Assembly: GCF_001982635.1 (NCBI RefSeq)
Contig: NZ_MKFI01000001.1
Span: forward strand, 884,890-948,889
Reading direction: 5' to 3'
From: Bradyrhizobium mercantei
GTDB lineage: Bacteria; Pseudomonadota; Alphaproteobacteria; Rhizobiales; Xanthobacteraceae
Length of the DNA stretch: 64,000 nt
Part shown: positions 8,557 through 16,659 of the stretch, one piece after another
Layout: each line of letters opens with the position of its first letter
How positions within the stretch are numbered: position 1 is the stretch's first letter
The notes under the pieces: generated by a model
What the model saw: the letters and a program-made list of their open reading frames with translations, nothing else
The model's database searches: none
Told to the model about the DNA's origin: nothing
Program-made: the position numbers and the translations under genes

Positions 8557-9117
8557 ATGGAGAATGATCACAAGATCACCGTCCGTCCCTCCCGTGACAG
8601 CGACGTTGACGCGATGCTGTCGATCTACCGCTATCATATCCGCCACGGCATCGAGGAGAGCGTCGACGACTCAGGCACGCCCGAGCCCGACGATCTGCGC
8701 GACCGCCGCAAGAACCTGCGCAACACCCGCCTGCCGCATCTCGTCGCGGTGTGCGACAGCGAGGTGGTCGGCTACGCCTACGTCGTCCAGTTCCGCAAGC
8801 GTCCGGCCTACCGCTACACGGTGAAGCATTCGATCTATATTCACCATCGCTTCACCGGCAAGGGCGTCGGCGGCCGGCTGTTGCAGGAATTGGTCGACAC
8901 CTGCGCCGCGGCCGGCTTCCGCCAGATGATCGGCTATATCGACAGCGACAACGCCGCCTCGCTCGCGCTGCACGACCGCTTCGGCTTCGCCCGCGTGGGC
9001 CATCTGCCTGGTGTCGCCTATCGCTACGGCCGCTGGTCCGACACCGTGATGGTGCAGCGCTCGCTCGCCGCCGGCGCCACCGCCCCGCCGCCGCCCCCGC
9101 CGCTGTCGCGGCGGTGA
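8557..9117 (+). CDS. GNAT-family N-acetyltransferase
   Basis: The 186-residue protein has the acetyl-CoA-binding motif HHRFTGKGVGGRLLQELVDT at about 98-117, preceded by the strand RYTVKHSIYIH and followed by MIGYIDSDNAASLALHDRFGFARVG, the pattern of phosphinothricin/methionine sulfoximine-type acetyltransferases. It probably forms an operon with the decarboxylase 18 nt upstream, so a polyamine or amino acid substrate is a reasonable guess. It ends in a short polyproline tail. Confidence 0.82.
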   Translation: MENDHKITVRPSRDSDVDAMLSIYRYHIRHGIEESVDDSGTPEPDDLRDRRKNLRNTRLPHLVAVCDSEVVGYAYVVQFRKRPAYRYTVKHSIYIHHRFTGKGVGGRLLQELVDTCAAAGFRQMIGYIDSDNAASLALHDRFGFARVGHLPGVAYRYGRWSDTVMVQRSLAAGATAPPPPPPLSRR

Positions 9118-9137
9118 TGGGCCCGGCTCCTTCCATT

Positions 9138-9259
9138 CGTCGTCCTGGCGAAAGCCAGGACGCATAACCACCGCATTCAGTGTGAACGGGATTGCGGCCC
9201 AGCATCGCCCAGCGATGAGCTTTCGGGGTAATGGGTCCTGGCTTTCGCCAGGACGACGA
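9138..9259. repeat. Palindromic repeat with CGTCGTCCTGGC arms
   Basis: The left side CGTCGTCCTGGCGAAAGCCAGGACG is itself a hairpin, and is mirrored at the right end by a hairpin ending in GCCAGGACGACG. It is a second repeat type, distinct from the GTAGCCCG family, sitting after the GNAT gene. Confidence 0.6.
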
Positions 9260-9295
9260 TGAGGATGGTTGTCGCTTCAAGATGTCAAACACGCG

Positions 9296-9443
9296 GTGTC
9301 ATCACCCGCTTTCGCGAAAGCGGGTGATCCAGTATTCCAGAGACAGCAGTGCTTGAATCGAGAGGCCGCGGCGTACTGGATCGCCCGGTCAAGCCGGGCG
9401 ATGACAGATGAGGGTGGGATGGGTCTCTGCGCTCTACCCATCC
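9296..9443. repeat. Palindromic repeat with GTCATCACCCGC / GGGCGATGACA arms
   Basis: It contains the hairpin ATCACCCGCTTTCGCGAAAGCGGGTGAT, flanked by CCAGTATTCCAG and by TGGATCGCCCGGTCAAGCCGGGCGATGACA, then a GGATGGGT...ACCCATCC dyad. This is a third kind of rhizobial-type intergenic repeat. Together with 9138-9259 it fills the 358-nt gap between the GNAT and dodecin genes. Confidence 0.6.
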
Positions 9444-9475
9444 TGCGGACTCGCAATGGCGGCAAGCAGCGCCGC

Positions 9476-9697
9476 CTACTCCAGCGTGAAGCCGACCCGC
9501 AGCGTCACCTGGTAGTGCCGGACCTTGCCCTCTTCGATATGGCCCCGCGTCTGCACCACCTCGAACCACTTCATTTCCCGGATCGTCTTTGACGCGCGGG
9601 TGACGGCGTTGTCGATCGCGGCCTCGATGCTCTTGTCCGATGATCCGACCAGTTCGAGTATCTTGTAGACGTGGTCCTTGTCGTGCGTCGTGGGCAT
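9476..9697 (-). CDS. Dodecin family flavin-binding protein
   Basis: The 73-residue protein [20 protein letters not shown]... has the conserved dodecin pattern: the [30 protein letters not shown] core and a C-terminal [12 protein letters not shown] strand. Trp and Gln of the WFEVVQTRG segment stack on flavins in characterised dodecins, which assemble as dodecameric shells storing flavin or CoA. The ATG at 9697 has a strong GAGGAGG ribosome-binding site. The gene diverges from the HdeD gene, with a FixK/FNR box midway, which suggests microoxic or anaerobic regulation. Confidence 0.9.
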   Translation of the reverse strand: MPTTHDKDHVYKILELVGSSDKSIEAAIDNAVTRASKTIREMKWFEVVQTRGHIEEGKVRHYQVTLRVGFTLE

Positions 9698-9810
9698 GTC
9701 GACCTCCTCTGTGGATGCGCGATCCGGACAATTGGCAGTCTGATCCGGACACTCCGTCGTCTGGTGCAAACCGGCTGTCGTCGAGCGAATGCTGCGCGGC
9801 AGCAAGCCGA

Positions 9811-9824
9811 TTGATTTGAATCAA
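9811..9824. promoter_or_regulatory. FixK/FNR box TTGATTTGAATCAA
   Basis: It is a perfect match to the TTGAT-N4-ATCAA consensus for FNR/FixK-type Crp-family regulators. It lies 113 nt from the dodecin start and 111 nt from the HdeD start, so it could activate either or both. In bradyrhizobia FixK2 controls microoxic genes through such boxes. Confidence 0.7.
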
Positions 9825-9838
9825 CGTGTCGCGGCGCC

Positions 9839-9871
9839 TTTGGTGCCACCTGCATTTGGTGCCACCTTGCA
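9839..9871. repeat. Tandem direct repeat TTTGGTGCCACC(T)TGCA
   Basis: Two adjacent copies, 9839-9854 and 9855-9871, differ by one inserted T. They lie between the FixK box and the HdeD gene, where a class II FixK promoter would have its -10 region and start point. Confidence 0.6.
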
Positions 9872-9935
9872 CCTGCCCTTGTCGCCGCGATCACCTATGG
9901 TAGCATGGTTTGATCAAGTATTCGGGAGCGATACG

Positions 9936-10517
9936 ATGTCCACAGCGTCCAGCTCACCCGCCACACCTCCTCACAGCCTCGGATCCGGGCTTGCCAACCT
10001 CCGCGCGAAATGGGGCTGGATCGTCGCCCTTGGCGTGATCTACCTGATCGCAGGCGTGCTCGCCTTCGGCAGCGTGTTGTTTGCCACCGTCGTCAGCGTG
10101 CTGTTCGTCGGCGCCATGATGATCGTCGCGGGCGCCGCCGAGATCGTGAACGCATTCCAGTTCAAGACGTGGGGCAAGTTCCTGTTCTGGCTGCTGCTCG
10201 GCGCGCTCTATGTCGTTGCCGGCTTCGTCACCTTCGAGAACCCGCTGCTCGCGGCGGCGACGCTGACGCTGTTCCTCGGCATCGCGCTGGTGGCCTCCGG
10301 CATCGTGCGGATCTTCCTCGCCTTCGGCATGAACTCGGCCGCGCCGTGGGGAATGGTCGCGATATCAGGCCTGATCACGCTGGTGCTCGGCGCCATGATC
10401 CTGGCGCACTGGCCGGTCTCGAGCCTCTACGTGCTCGGCATCTTCCTCAGCGTCGACCTGATCTGCGCCGGCGTGAGCTGGATCAGCATGGGCATGGCGC
10501 TGAAGCGCAGGGCGTAA
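9936..10517 (+). CDS. HdeD family membrane protein (DUF308)
   Basis: The 193-residue protein is almost entirely hydrophobic, with six predicted transmembrane helices (about 28-47, 52-74, 84-102, 108-130, 138-160 and 165-186), the layout of HdeD/DUF308 proteins. E. coli HdeD is linked to acid resistance at high cell density; the molecular role is unclear. The ATG at 9936 follows GGGAGCG. The divergent dodecin gene and the FixK box upstream suggest induction at low oxygen. Confidence 0.85.
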   Translation: MSTASSSPATPPHSLGSGLANLRAKWGWIVALGVIYLIAGVLAFGSVLFATVVSVLFVGAMMIVAGAAEIVNAFQFKTWGKFLFWLLLGALYVVAGFVTFENPLLAAATLTLFLGIALVASGIVRIFLAFGMNSAAPWGMVAISGLITLVLGAMILAHWPVSSLYVLGIFLSVDLICAGVSWISMGMALKRRA

Positions 10518-10545
10518 GGCGCCCGGTTCGATTCGGCGAGAAGCC

Positions 10546-10667
10546 GTAGGGCGGGTTAGCCCAACGGGTCCGCGCGAAGCGCAGCCCGATGACAGGCTCC
10601 GGCGTGACCCGCCGCGGTGTGCCCGCGCGGAGAGACGGCGGGTTACGCTTACGCTAACCCGCCCTAC
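10546..10667. repeat. Intergenic palindromic repeat, variant GTAGGGCGGGTTAGC type (copy 3)
   Basis: The ends GTAGGGCGGGTTAGC and GCTAACCCGCCCTAC are perfect inverse complements. The interior carries the same CCCAACGGGTC...CCGATGACAGGCTCC segment seen in copies 1 and 2. It separates the HdeD gene from the convergent secreted-protein gene. Confidence 0.7.
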
Positions 10668-10682
10668 ATTCTTCCGTGGTCC

Positions 10683-11069
10683 TCAGGGCTGCGCGAGGTG
10701 CCAGGCGCCGTTTAGAAAACCGTCGCCGGTGATGTCGCCGGCCTTCTGGTCCTTGGCGAAGGTATAGAGCGGCTTGCCCTTGTAGGCCCACTGCTTGGAG
10801 CCGTCGTCGCGCGAGATGATGGTGTAGCCGCCTTCGGCCTTGTCGCTGGCCTCCGCCTTCAGCACCGGCCAGTTGGTCGCGCACGGCCCGTTGCAGGCCG
10901 ACTTGCCGTCGCCGTCCTTGTCGAAGGTGTACAGCGTCATCCCCTTGGCGTCGGTCAGGACCGAGCCCTTCGCGGTGGTGCCGGTCTTGGTCGGCGGCGC
11001 GGCAAAGGCGGCGGACGCGAGCGCAAACGACATGGCGGTGGCGAGCGCGAGCGAGATCGATGTCTTCAT
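10683..11069 (-). CDS. Small secreted COG4315-type protein with repeated TLYTFDKD motifs
   Basis: 128 residues, with a clear signal peptide (MKTSISLALATAMSFALASAAFA) and two related motifs, MTLYTFDKDGDGKSACNGPCATNWP and KPLYTFAKDQKAGDITGDG. These are typical of COG4315 periplasmic proteins with the Yx(F/W)xxD signature. The C-x3-C pair could bind metal or form a disulphide. Function in the family is not established. The ATG at 11069 has CAGGAGACATC before it. Confidence 0.8.
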   Translation of the reverse strand: MKTSISLALATAMSFALASAAFAAPPTKTGTTAKGSVLTDAKGMTLYTFDKDGDGKSACNGPCATNWPVLKAEASDKAEGGYTIISRDDGSKQWAYKGKPLYTFAKDQKAGDITGDGFLNGAWHLAQP

Positions 11070-11212
11070 GATGTCTCCTGTTCGAATGCAAATGGCTTGC
11101 ATGCGTAGGACGCCTGAGGGCGCGCGCTATTCCGCCGGCGGCACGGAAAGAAATTTCGAGATCGCCAACTGTGAGAGGGGAATAAAGCCGAGGGCGGCAT
11201 CAATACCACTGC

Positions 11213-11272
11213 GTAGCCCGGATGAGCCAACGGGGCGCGCGTTCGCGCGACCCGTTGGCTCATCCGGGCTAC
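11213..11272. repeat. Intergenic palindromic repeat, minimal copy 4; possible terminator
   Basis: It has perfect 22-bp arms, from GTAGCCCGGATGAGCC at 11213 to GGCTCATCCGGGCTAC ending at 11272, around a 16-nt self-complementary centre. It lies 12 nt after the DUF4239 stop codon, so it can act as the terminator for that gene. This is the cleanest copy and shows the full-length form of the element. Confidence 0.75.
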
Positions 11273-11284
11273 GGGGCCATCGCC

Positions 11285-12025
11285 CTACCGCTTGATCTCC
11301 TCGACCACGCGCACCAGCGGGCGGTCGGAGATCTGGATCGGACCGGAAAACGGCGTGCTCATCTCGAGGATCAGATAGATCGCGGCCGAGATCAGCGCCG
11401 CGGCGGCGATATAGGTCGAGACCACGACGGCGTTGCGCGGCGCGCGAAAGCCGAGCGTCGCGAACATCAGCGTCAGCCAGCCGACCAGGATGCAGATCAG
11501 CGGCGACGGAAACGAACCGTCGGACTGCTCGACGAAGGTCCAGCGCTGCTGCACCGCCTGCCGGTAGACCGACCGCGCGTCGTTCCACAGCGCGACCTTC
11601 TGCTCGTCGTCGAACCTGAGCTCGCGGAGGCTGTTGCCGACCTCGTCGAGCAGACGTTCGGACAGCTCGTTCGCCCGCGAGATCGGGACATCCTTGAGCA
11701 CCTGCTCGACATAGGCGAGCAGCCGCTTGCGTGGCTCGTCGGCGCTGGGGCCGAGCGGCCGCATGCTGCGGTCGAGCAGGATCAGGTCGGTGGCAAAGAC
11801 GTGCAGATTACGGTCGACCGCCACATAGGTGTTAGCGGCACTGTTCATCATCAGGCCGAGCAGCAGCGACGGCATGGTGACGAACAGGGTTGCGACCAAA
11901 CGTACCGAGGTATTGGTCTCGTCGCTGCGGTGATGATCGGCGAGCCGGCCATGGATCGCCATGGTCGCAAGCGCGGCGCCACTCAACAGCATGAAGATCA
12001 GGACGGCGACGACGAATGCAACCAC
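11285..12025 (-). CDS. DUF4239 (bestrophin-like) membrane protein
   Basis: The 246-residue protein has hydrophobic helices near 1-22, 42-62, 178-196 and 201-221. Between the pairs lies a long charged cytoplasmic or periplasmic section (65-170) containing NDARSVYRQAVQQRW. This is the layout of DUF4239 proteins, which show a distant relation to bestrophin-like domains; no biochemical function is known. The start used is GTG at 12025 with only a weak ribosome-binding site. The gene diverges from the ornithine cyclodeaminase gene. Confidence 0.75.
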   Translation of the reverse strand: MVAFVVAVLIFMLLSGAALATMAIHGRLADHHRSDETNTSVRLVATLFVTMPSLLLGLMMNSAANTYVAVDRNLHVFATDLILLDRSMRPLGPSADEPRKRLLAYVEQVLKDVPISRANELSERLLDEVGNSLRELRFDDEQKVALWNDARSVYRQAVQQRWTFVEQSDGSFPSPLICILVGWLTLMFATLGFRAPRNAVVVSTYIAAAALISAAIYLILEMSTPFSGPIQISDRPLVRVVEEIKR

Positions 12026-12151
12026 GGCTTGCGGAGACCTGCGAGAGAATCAGACGTGCAGGATAGCAAGTGCAGCGCAACGGTGCATGTCCGGTTGACT
12101 AGCCTTCCCCACGCGCTATCCAGTCCGGACCGGTTTTGGGCGCCCGGCGAG

Positions 12152-12193
12152 GAACGCAAGGGCGCCCTGGAGGAGCGCAACAGCGCCCTGGAG
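12152..12193 (+). repeat. 21-bp tandem duplication containing the Shine-Dalgarno
   Basis: GAACGCAAGGGCGCCCTGGAG (12152-12172) is followed immediately by GAGCGCAACAGCGCCCTGGAG (12173-12193), three differences in 21. Each copy ends in the GGAG that, with the following GAG, forms a GGAGGAG ribosome-binding site; the downstream one serves the GTG at 12204. Confidence 0.7.
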
Positions 12194-12203
12194 GAGATAC
12201 CAC

Positions 12204-13148
12204 GTGCATATTGTCGACGACAGCGAGGTCAACCGCGTCCTGAGCTTCCCGATCCTGATCGAGGCGATCGAGGCTGCGCACCGGCGGCCCAAGATCGCGG
12301 TGCACGACGGCTATCTCGGCGACGACAAGGGCCAGCAACTGGTGACGCGCAGCGCGGTCGATGCCGGCCGCTTCATGATGACCAAGCTCTACACCAGCTT
12401 TCCGGGCAACCTTGCCCACGGCAAGCTGCCGGCGGTGCAGGCAGTCTGCGTGCTGTTCGACGGCAATGACGGGCGGCCGCTCGCGGTGATGGACGCTGCC
12501 GAGATCACCCATTGGAAAACCGCCGCGGACTCCGCGCTCGGCGCCAAGCACCTCGCGCGGGTGGATGCCGAGACGCTGCTGGTGGTCGGCGCCGGCGAGA
12601 TGGCGCACTGGCTGGTGCGCGGCCATCGCACGGTGCGGCCGTCGCTGAAGCGGGTGCGGGTCTGGAACCGGACGATCGAGCGCGCGCAGGAACTCGCCAC
12701 GCTGCTTGAGGCCGATGGCATCGCCGCCGAGGCCATCACCGATCTCGACGCGGCGACACGCGAGGCCGACATCATCACCACCTGCACCCGCTCGCGCGAG
12801 CCGCTGGTCAAGGGCGCGAACCTGAAGCCCGGCGCCCATCTCGACCTGGTCGGCGGCTTCACCCCCGACACCCGCGAGTCCGACGACGAGGCGGCGCGCC
12901 GCGCGCGCGTCTTCGTCGACCGCCGCGAATCCGCGTTCGACGGCGTCGGCGACATCCTGCAACCGATTGCGAGCGGCGCGATCAAGGAGAGTGACGTGCT
13001 CGGCGACCACTACGACCTCGCCGGTGGTGCGGTCAAAGGCCGGCTGTCGGATAGCGACATCACCTTCTTCAAGAACGCCGGCGGCGGGCATCTCGATCTG
13101 ATGACCTGCGAGACGGTGTTCGCGCGGCTGGGGAGAGAGCTAAGGTGA
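12204..13148 (+). CDS. Ornithine cyclodeaminase / mu-crystallin family protein
   Basis: The 314-residue protein has the family's N-terminal dimerisation domain, the lysine-containing stretch MMTKLYTSFPGN at about 56-67, and a Rossmann NAD(P) domain with VVGAGEMAHWLVRG at about 128-141. The NAD-domain motif ITTCTRSREPLVKG and the loop DLVGGFTPDTRESDDE are also typical. Members include ornithine cyclodeaminase, alanine dehydrogenases, ketimine reductases and opine-type enzymes, so the substrate is not certain. GTG 12204 is supported by GAGGAG 8 nt upstream. Confidence 0.85.
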   Translation: MHIVDDSEVNRVLSFPILIEAIEAAHRRPKIAVHDGYLGDDKGQQLVTRSAVDAGRFMMTKLYTSFPGNLAHGKLPAVQAVCVLFDGNDGRPLAVMDAAEITHWKTAADSALGAKHLARVDAETLLVVGAGEMAHWLVRGHRTVRPSLKRVRVWNRTIERAQELATLLEADGIAAEAITDLDAATREADIITTCTRSREPLVKGANLKPGAHLDLVGGFTPDTRESDDEAARRARVFVDRRESAFDGVGDILQPIASGAIKESDVLGDHYDLAGGAVKGRLSDSDITFFKNAGGGHLDLMTCETVFARLGRELR

Positions 13149-13156
13149 GCAGGTCA

Positions 13157-13225
13157 GTAGCCCGCATGAGCGAAGCGACATGCGGGACCACTCTTCCCGG
13201 ATATCGCTTCGCTCATCCGGGCTAC
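13157..13225. repeat. Intergenic palindromic repeat, copy 5
   Basis: GTAGCCCGCATGAGCGAAGCGA and its near-inverse TCGCTTCGCTCATCCGGGCTAC flank a short TGCGGG...CCCGG centre. It sits between the convergent cyclodeaminase and coaA genes and can serve as a shared terminator. Confidence 0.75.
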
Positions 13226-13234
13226 ATCTCTGCT

Positions 13235-14173
13235 CTACGTCTCCCGTAACCAGACCTCGCCGATCGAATGGTCGGAGCGCTTGCGCAGCACGACGTCGGC
13301 CCGCGTCCGCGTCGGCAGGATGTTCTCCCGGAGATTGGCGCGATGATGCTCACGCCAGAGCCGGTCCGCGACCTCGCGCGCGTCGCTGGGCGGCAGGTCC
13401 CGGTAATGGTGGAAATAGGAGGCGGGGCTGCGGAACGCGGTCGGCTGCAGCCTGAGGAAGCGTTCGACATACCAGGACTGGATGTCGGCCTCGTCGGCAT
13501 CGAGGTAGATCGAGAAGTCGAAGAAATCCGACACCACCACCGGCGCCGTGCCGCGCGCCAGCAGCACGTTGAGGCCCTCGAACACCAGAATATCCGGCTG
13601 CTGGATGACCTGGCGTTCCGACGGCACGATGTCGCCGATCAGATGCGAGTAGACGGGCAGCTCCAGCTCGGCTTCGCCCGCCTTGGCGGCCGCGAGGAAG
13701 CGCAGCATCCGCGGCAGGTCGTAGCTGTCGGGAAAGCCCTTGCGCCGCATCAGGCCGCGTTCCTCGAGCACGGCGTTCGGATGCAGGAAGCCGTCGGTCG
13801 TCACCAGCTCGACCCGCGGATGATCGGCCCAGCCGGCCAAGAGCGCACACAGCACGCGGGCGAAGGTGCTCTTGCCGACGCCGACGCTTCCCGCCAGCGC
13901 GATGATGTAGGGCGAATGGCGCGCCGGCCGGCCGAGAAACTCCGCCTTGACCTGCATCAGATTGCGCGCCGCGGCGAAATGCAGGTTCAACAGGCGCGTC
14001 AGCGGCAGGTAGACGTCCGAGACTTCGGCCGACGTGATCGGCCCGTTCAGGCCGCGCAACGCCGCAAGATCGGCGTCCGAGAGCGTCAGCGACGTGCTGG
14101 CGCGCAGCGCCGCCCAATCGCTCCGGCTGAAGATCATGTAGGCGGACAGCTCGTCGGGGTTGGTCATTCTCAT
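13235..14173 (-). CDS. coaA: Type I pantothenate kinase
   Basis: The 312-residue protein matches bacterial CoaA: N-terminal YMIFSRSDWAALR, the P-loop ALAGSVGVGKST (Gly95-Ser102), TTDGFLHPNAVLEERGLMRRKGFPDSYD and HLIGDIVP, FEGLNVL, and FFDFSIYLDA segments, ending FRSPASYFHHYRDL and a short C-terminus. It phosphorylates pantothenate in the first step of coenzyme A synthesis in the cytoplasm and is normally feedback-inhibited by CoA. ATG 14173 is used; ATG 14167 two codons later is equally possible. The gene stands alone, bounded on both sides by palindromic repeats. Confidence 0.95.
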   Translation of the reverse strand: MRMTNPDELSAYMIFSRSDWAALRASTSLTLSDADLAALRGLNGPITSAEVSDVYLPLTRLLNLHFAAARNLMQVKAEFLGRPARHSPYIIALAGSVGVGKSTFARVLCALLAGWADHPRVELVTTDGFLHPNAVLEERGLMRRKGFPDSYDLPRMLRFLAAAKAGEAELELPVYSHLIGDIVPSERQVIQQPDILVFEGLNVLLARGTAPVVVSDFFDFSIYLDADEADIQSWYVERFLRLQPTAFRSPASYFHHYRDLPPSDAREVADRLWREHHRANLRENILPTRTRADVVLRKRSDHSIGEVWLRET

Positions 14174-14271
14174 CCGTCACGGTGAGCCTGATGCATCCGA
14201 TCGATCTTGCCGAGGTACGGCCAGCTACGCAATCGCCCGTTGCCGCGGCTCGGTGGCAAACGAGCAAGGGA

Positions 14272-14398
14272 GTAGCCCGCATGAGCGAAGCGATATGCGG
14301 GACGATCTTCCCCGGATATCGCTTCGCTCATCCGGGCTACGCCGCTCGCCCGCCGGAAAGACGGCGGGTTACGGCTTTCGCCTGACCCGCGCTACGCT
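14272..14398. repeat. Intergenic palindromic repeat, copy 6, followed by a GCGGGTTA-type element
   Basis: 14272-14340 is nearly identical to copy 5. From 14347 a shorter GCCCGCCGGAAAGACGGCGGGTTACG...ACCCGCGCTACG unit resembles part of the 10546 copy. The pair fills most of the gap between coaA and the molybdenum hydroxylase operon and lies right after the latter's stop codon. Confidence 0.7.
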
Positions 14399-14400
14399 CC

Positions 14401-16659
14401 CTACTCCGCCGCCTGCTGCGTCGGTGCATCAAGCACTTCCGACACCTTCGGCGGCGACATCGGCAGGCTGTAGAAGCGCCTGCCGAGCGCGTTGTGCACG
14501 GCGTTGGCGACCGCGGCCATGACCGGCACCAGCGGCACCTCGCCGACGCCCTTGACGCCCTGCGGGTGCTTCGGGTTCGGCACCTCGACCAGCGCGCAGT
14601 CGAGCATCGGCAGATCGGAGCAGACCGGCATCCGATAATCGAGGAAGCCCGGATTATCGACCTTGCCGTCCTTGTTGTAGATGTACTCCTCGTTCAGCGC
14701 CCAGCCGATGCCCTGCGCGACGCCGCCCTGCAGCTGGCCCTCGACATAGCTCGGATGCACCGCGCGGCCGACATCCTGCACCGCCGTGTAGCGGATCACC
14801 CGGACGATGCCGAGATCGACATCGACCTCGACGTCGCAGATATGCGTGCCGAAGCCGCCTTCTGCGCCTTGGGTGTTGAGCTGCACGCTGGCGCCGATCG
14901 GGCCGCCCTGCGACGGCGCCTTCTCGGCAAGGTCGGCGAGCGTCAGCGGCTCGAACTGGCCGGCGTTCGGACTGACCGGATGCGCGGCGCCGTTCTCCCA
15001 TTTCACGGCTTCAGGGTCGATCTCCCAGAGCTTCGCGGCGCGCTCGCGCAAGGTCGCGATCACCTTGTCAGCCGCCTGCGTCACCACCATCGAGGAGGCG
15101 AACAACACGCGGCTGCCGCCGGTGAGGTTGGAGAAGCCGACGGTCTGGGTGTCGCCGATGATGACGGAGACGCGCTTGTAGTCGATGCCGAGCAGCTCGG
15201 CGCAGATGTTGGCGATGCCGGCGCGCGAGCCGCCGATATCAGGGTGGCCGGTGGTGACGACGACGTTGCCGTCCTCGGTGATGTTGACCTGTGCAGAGGA
15301 TTCGCCGCCGGCATTGAACCAGAAGCCGCTAGCCACGCCCCTGCCCTGCAACTTGCCGAGTGGCGCGGCGTAATGCGGATGGTTCTTCGCGGCTTCCAGC
15401 GTCTCGATATAGCCGATCCGCGGAAACACCGGGCCGTGCGCGGCCTTGGTGCCTTCCTTCGCCGCGTTCTTCAGCCGCAACGCCAGCGGATCCATCTTCA
15501 AGGCTTCCGCGAGTTCGTCGAGCACGCATTCGACCGCATAGGCGCCGATCGGCGCGCCGGGCGCGCGATAGGCCGCGACCTTGGAGCGGTTGGAACAGAC
15601 ATCAAAACCTTCCGACAGCACATGCGGGATGTCGTAGGGCGCGAAGCTGCACCCGACCGCGCCGCGGATCGGCGAGCCCGGGAAGGCGCCGGCCTGCAGA
15701 TAGAAGCTGCCGTGCGCGGCGACGATGGTGCCGTCCTTCCTGGCGCCGATCTTGACCGTGCTCTTCGAGCCCGAGGTCGGCCCGGTGGCGCGCATCACCT
15801 CTTCGCGCGTCATCACCATCTTGACCGGGCGGCCCGATTTCTTGGCAAGCAAGGTCGCGAGCGGCTCGAGATAGACGATGGTCTTGCCGCCAAAGCCGCC
15901 GCCGATCTCGGCGGGGATGGCGCGGATGTCGCTCTGCGGGATGCCGGTCAGCATCGAGGTCATCGCACGCACCATGAATTGGCCCTGGCTCGACGACCAG
16001 ATCGTGGTCTTGCCGTCGGCGGCAACCGAGATCAGGCAGGCATGCGGCTCGATATAACCCTGATGCACCGGGCGCGTGGTGAAGGAGCGCTCGATCACGA
16101 TGTCGGCGTCCTTGAAGCCTTGCGCGATGTCGCCCTTCTTGGATTCGATGCGGCCCATGATGTTCGAGGGCTTGCCGTCGAATTTGTTGAACTCGTGCAG
16201 GATCGGCGCGCCGTCCTTGATCGCGTCGTCGATCTCGATCGCCCAGGGCAAAACCTCGTAGTCGACCTCGATCAGCTTGCAGGCCTCGGCCGCGATCGCT
16301 TCCGTGGTCGCAGCCACGGCGGCGACGGGATGGCCGGGGAACAGCACCTTGTCGCGCGCCATCACGTTGCGGCACATCCAGCGCATGTCCTGGATGCCGA
16401 GCATCACGGCACCCTTCTCGATCGTGAAGTCGACGATGTCGCGCGAGGTGACCACCGCCTTCACGCCGGGTAGCGCCTCCGCCTTGGCGGTGTTGATCGC
16501 CTTGATGCGGGCGTGCGGATACGGGCTGCGCAGCACCTTGCCCCAGATCATGCCGGGCATGGTGGTGTCGGCGGCAAACGCCGCGCGGCCGGTGACCTTG
16601 TCGACGCCATCGGGCCGGATGGTGCGCTGGCCGATCCATTTGTTGTTGACGACGTTCAT
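14401..16659 (-). CDS. Molybdenum hydroxylase large (molybdopterin-binding) subunit, xanthine dehydrogenase family
   Basis: The 752-residue catalytic subunit carries the aldehyde oxidase a/b hammerhead domain (about 15-125) and molybdopterin-binding domain (about 140-720). Visible motifs are the GGGFGGKT molybdopterin loop (about 258-265) and AYRAPGAP (about 364-371), which differs from the AYRGAGR-type active-site loop of true CO dehydrogenases. A glutamate in the C-terminal GVGEVPLVP is the usual catalytic base. It hydroxylates an aromatic, heterocyclic or aldehyde substrate with water as oxygen donor. Its ATG overlaps the stop codon of the 2Fe-2S gene by 4 nt, so translation is coupled. 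Confidence 0.88.
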   Translation of the reverse strand: MNVVNNKWIGQRTIRPDGVDKVTGRAAFAADTTMPGMIWGKVLRSPYPHARIKAINTAKAEALPGVKAVVTSRDIVDFTIEKGAVMLGIQDMRWMCRNVMARDKVLFPGHPVAAVAATTEAIAAEACKLIEVDYEVLPWAIEIDDAIKDGAPILHEFNKFDGKPSNIMGRIESKKGDIAQGFKDADIVIERSFTTRPVHQGYIEPHACLISVAADGKTTIWSSSQGQFMVRAMTSMLTGIPQSDIRAIPAEIGGGFGGKTIVYLEPLATLLAKKSGRPVKMVMTREEVMRATGPTSGSKSTVKIGARKDGTIVAAHGSFYLQAGAFPGSPIRGAVGCSFAPYDIPHVLSEGFDVCSNRSKVAAYRAPGAPIGAYAVECVLDELAEALKMDPLALRLKNAAKEGTKAAHGPVFPRIGYIETLEAAKNHPHYAAPLGKLQGRGVASGFWFNAGGESSAQVNITEDGNVVVTTGHPDIGGSRAGIANICAELLGIDYKRVSVIIGDTQTVGFSNLTGGSRVLFASSMVVTQAADKVIATLRERAAKLWEIDPEAVKWENGAAHPVSPNAGQFEPLTLADLAEKAPSQGGPIGASVQLNTQGAEGGFGTHICDVEVDVDLGIVRVIRYTAVQDVGRAVHPSYVEGQLQGGVAQGIGWALNEEYIYNKDGKVDNPGFLDYRMPVCSDLPMLDCALVEVPNPKHPQGVKGVGEVPLVPVMAAVANAVHNALGRRFYSLPMSPPKVSEVLDAPTQQAAE

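Noticed and set aside
6133..8646. An open frame of over 800 codons opposite the Orn/Lys/Arg decarboxylase
   Set aside because: The decarboxylase has full family motifs and PLP lysine. The reverse frame shows only compositional shadow sequence.
14494..16473. A long plus-strand frame opposite the molybdopterin subunit
   Set aside because: It is antisense to a well-supported subunit with operon overlap; no motifs or ribosome-binding site.
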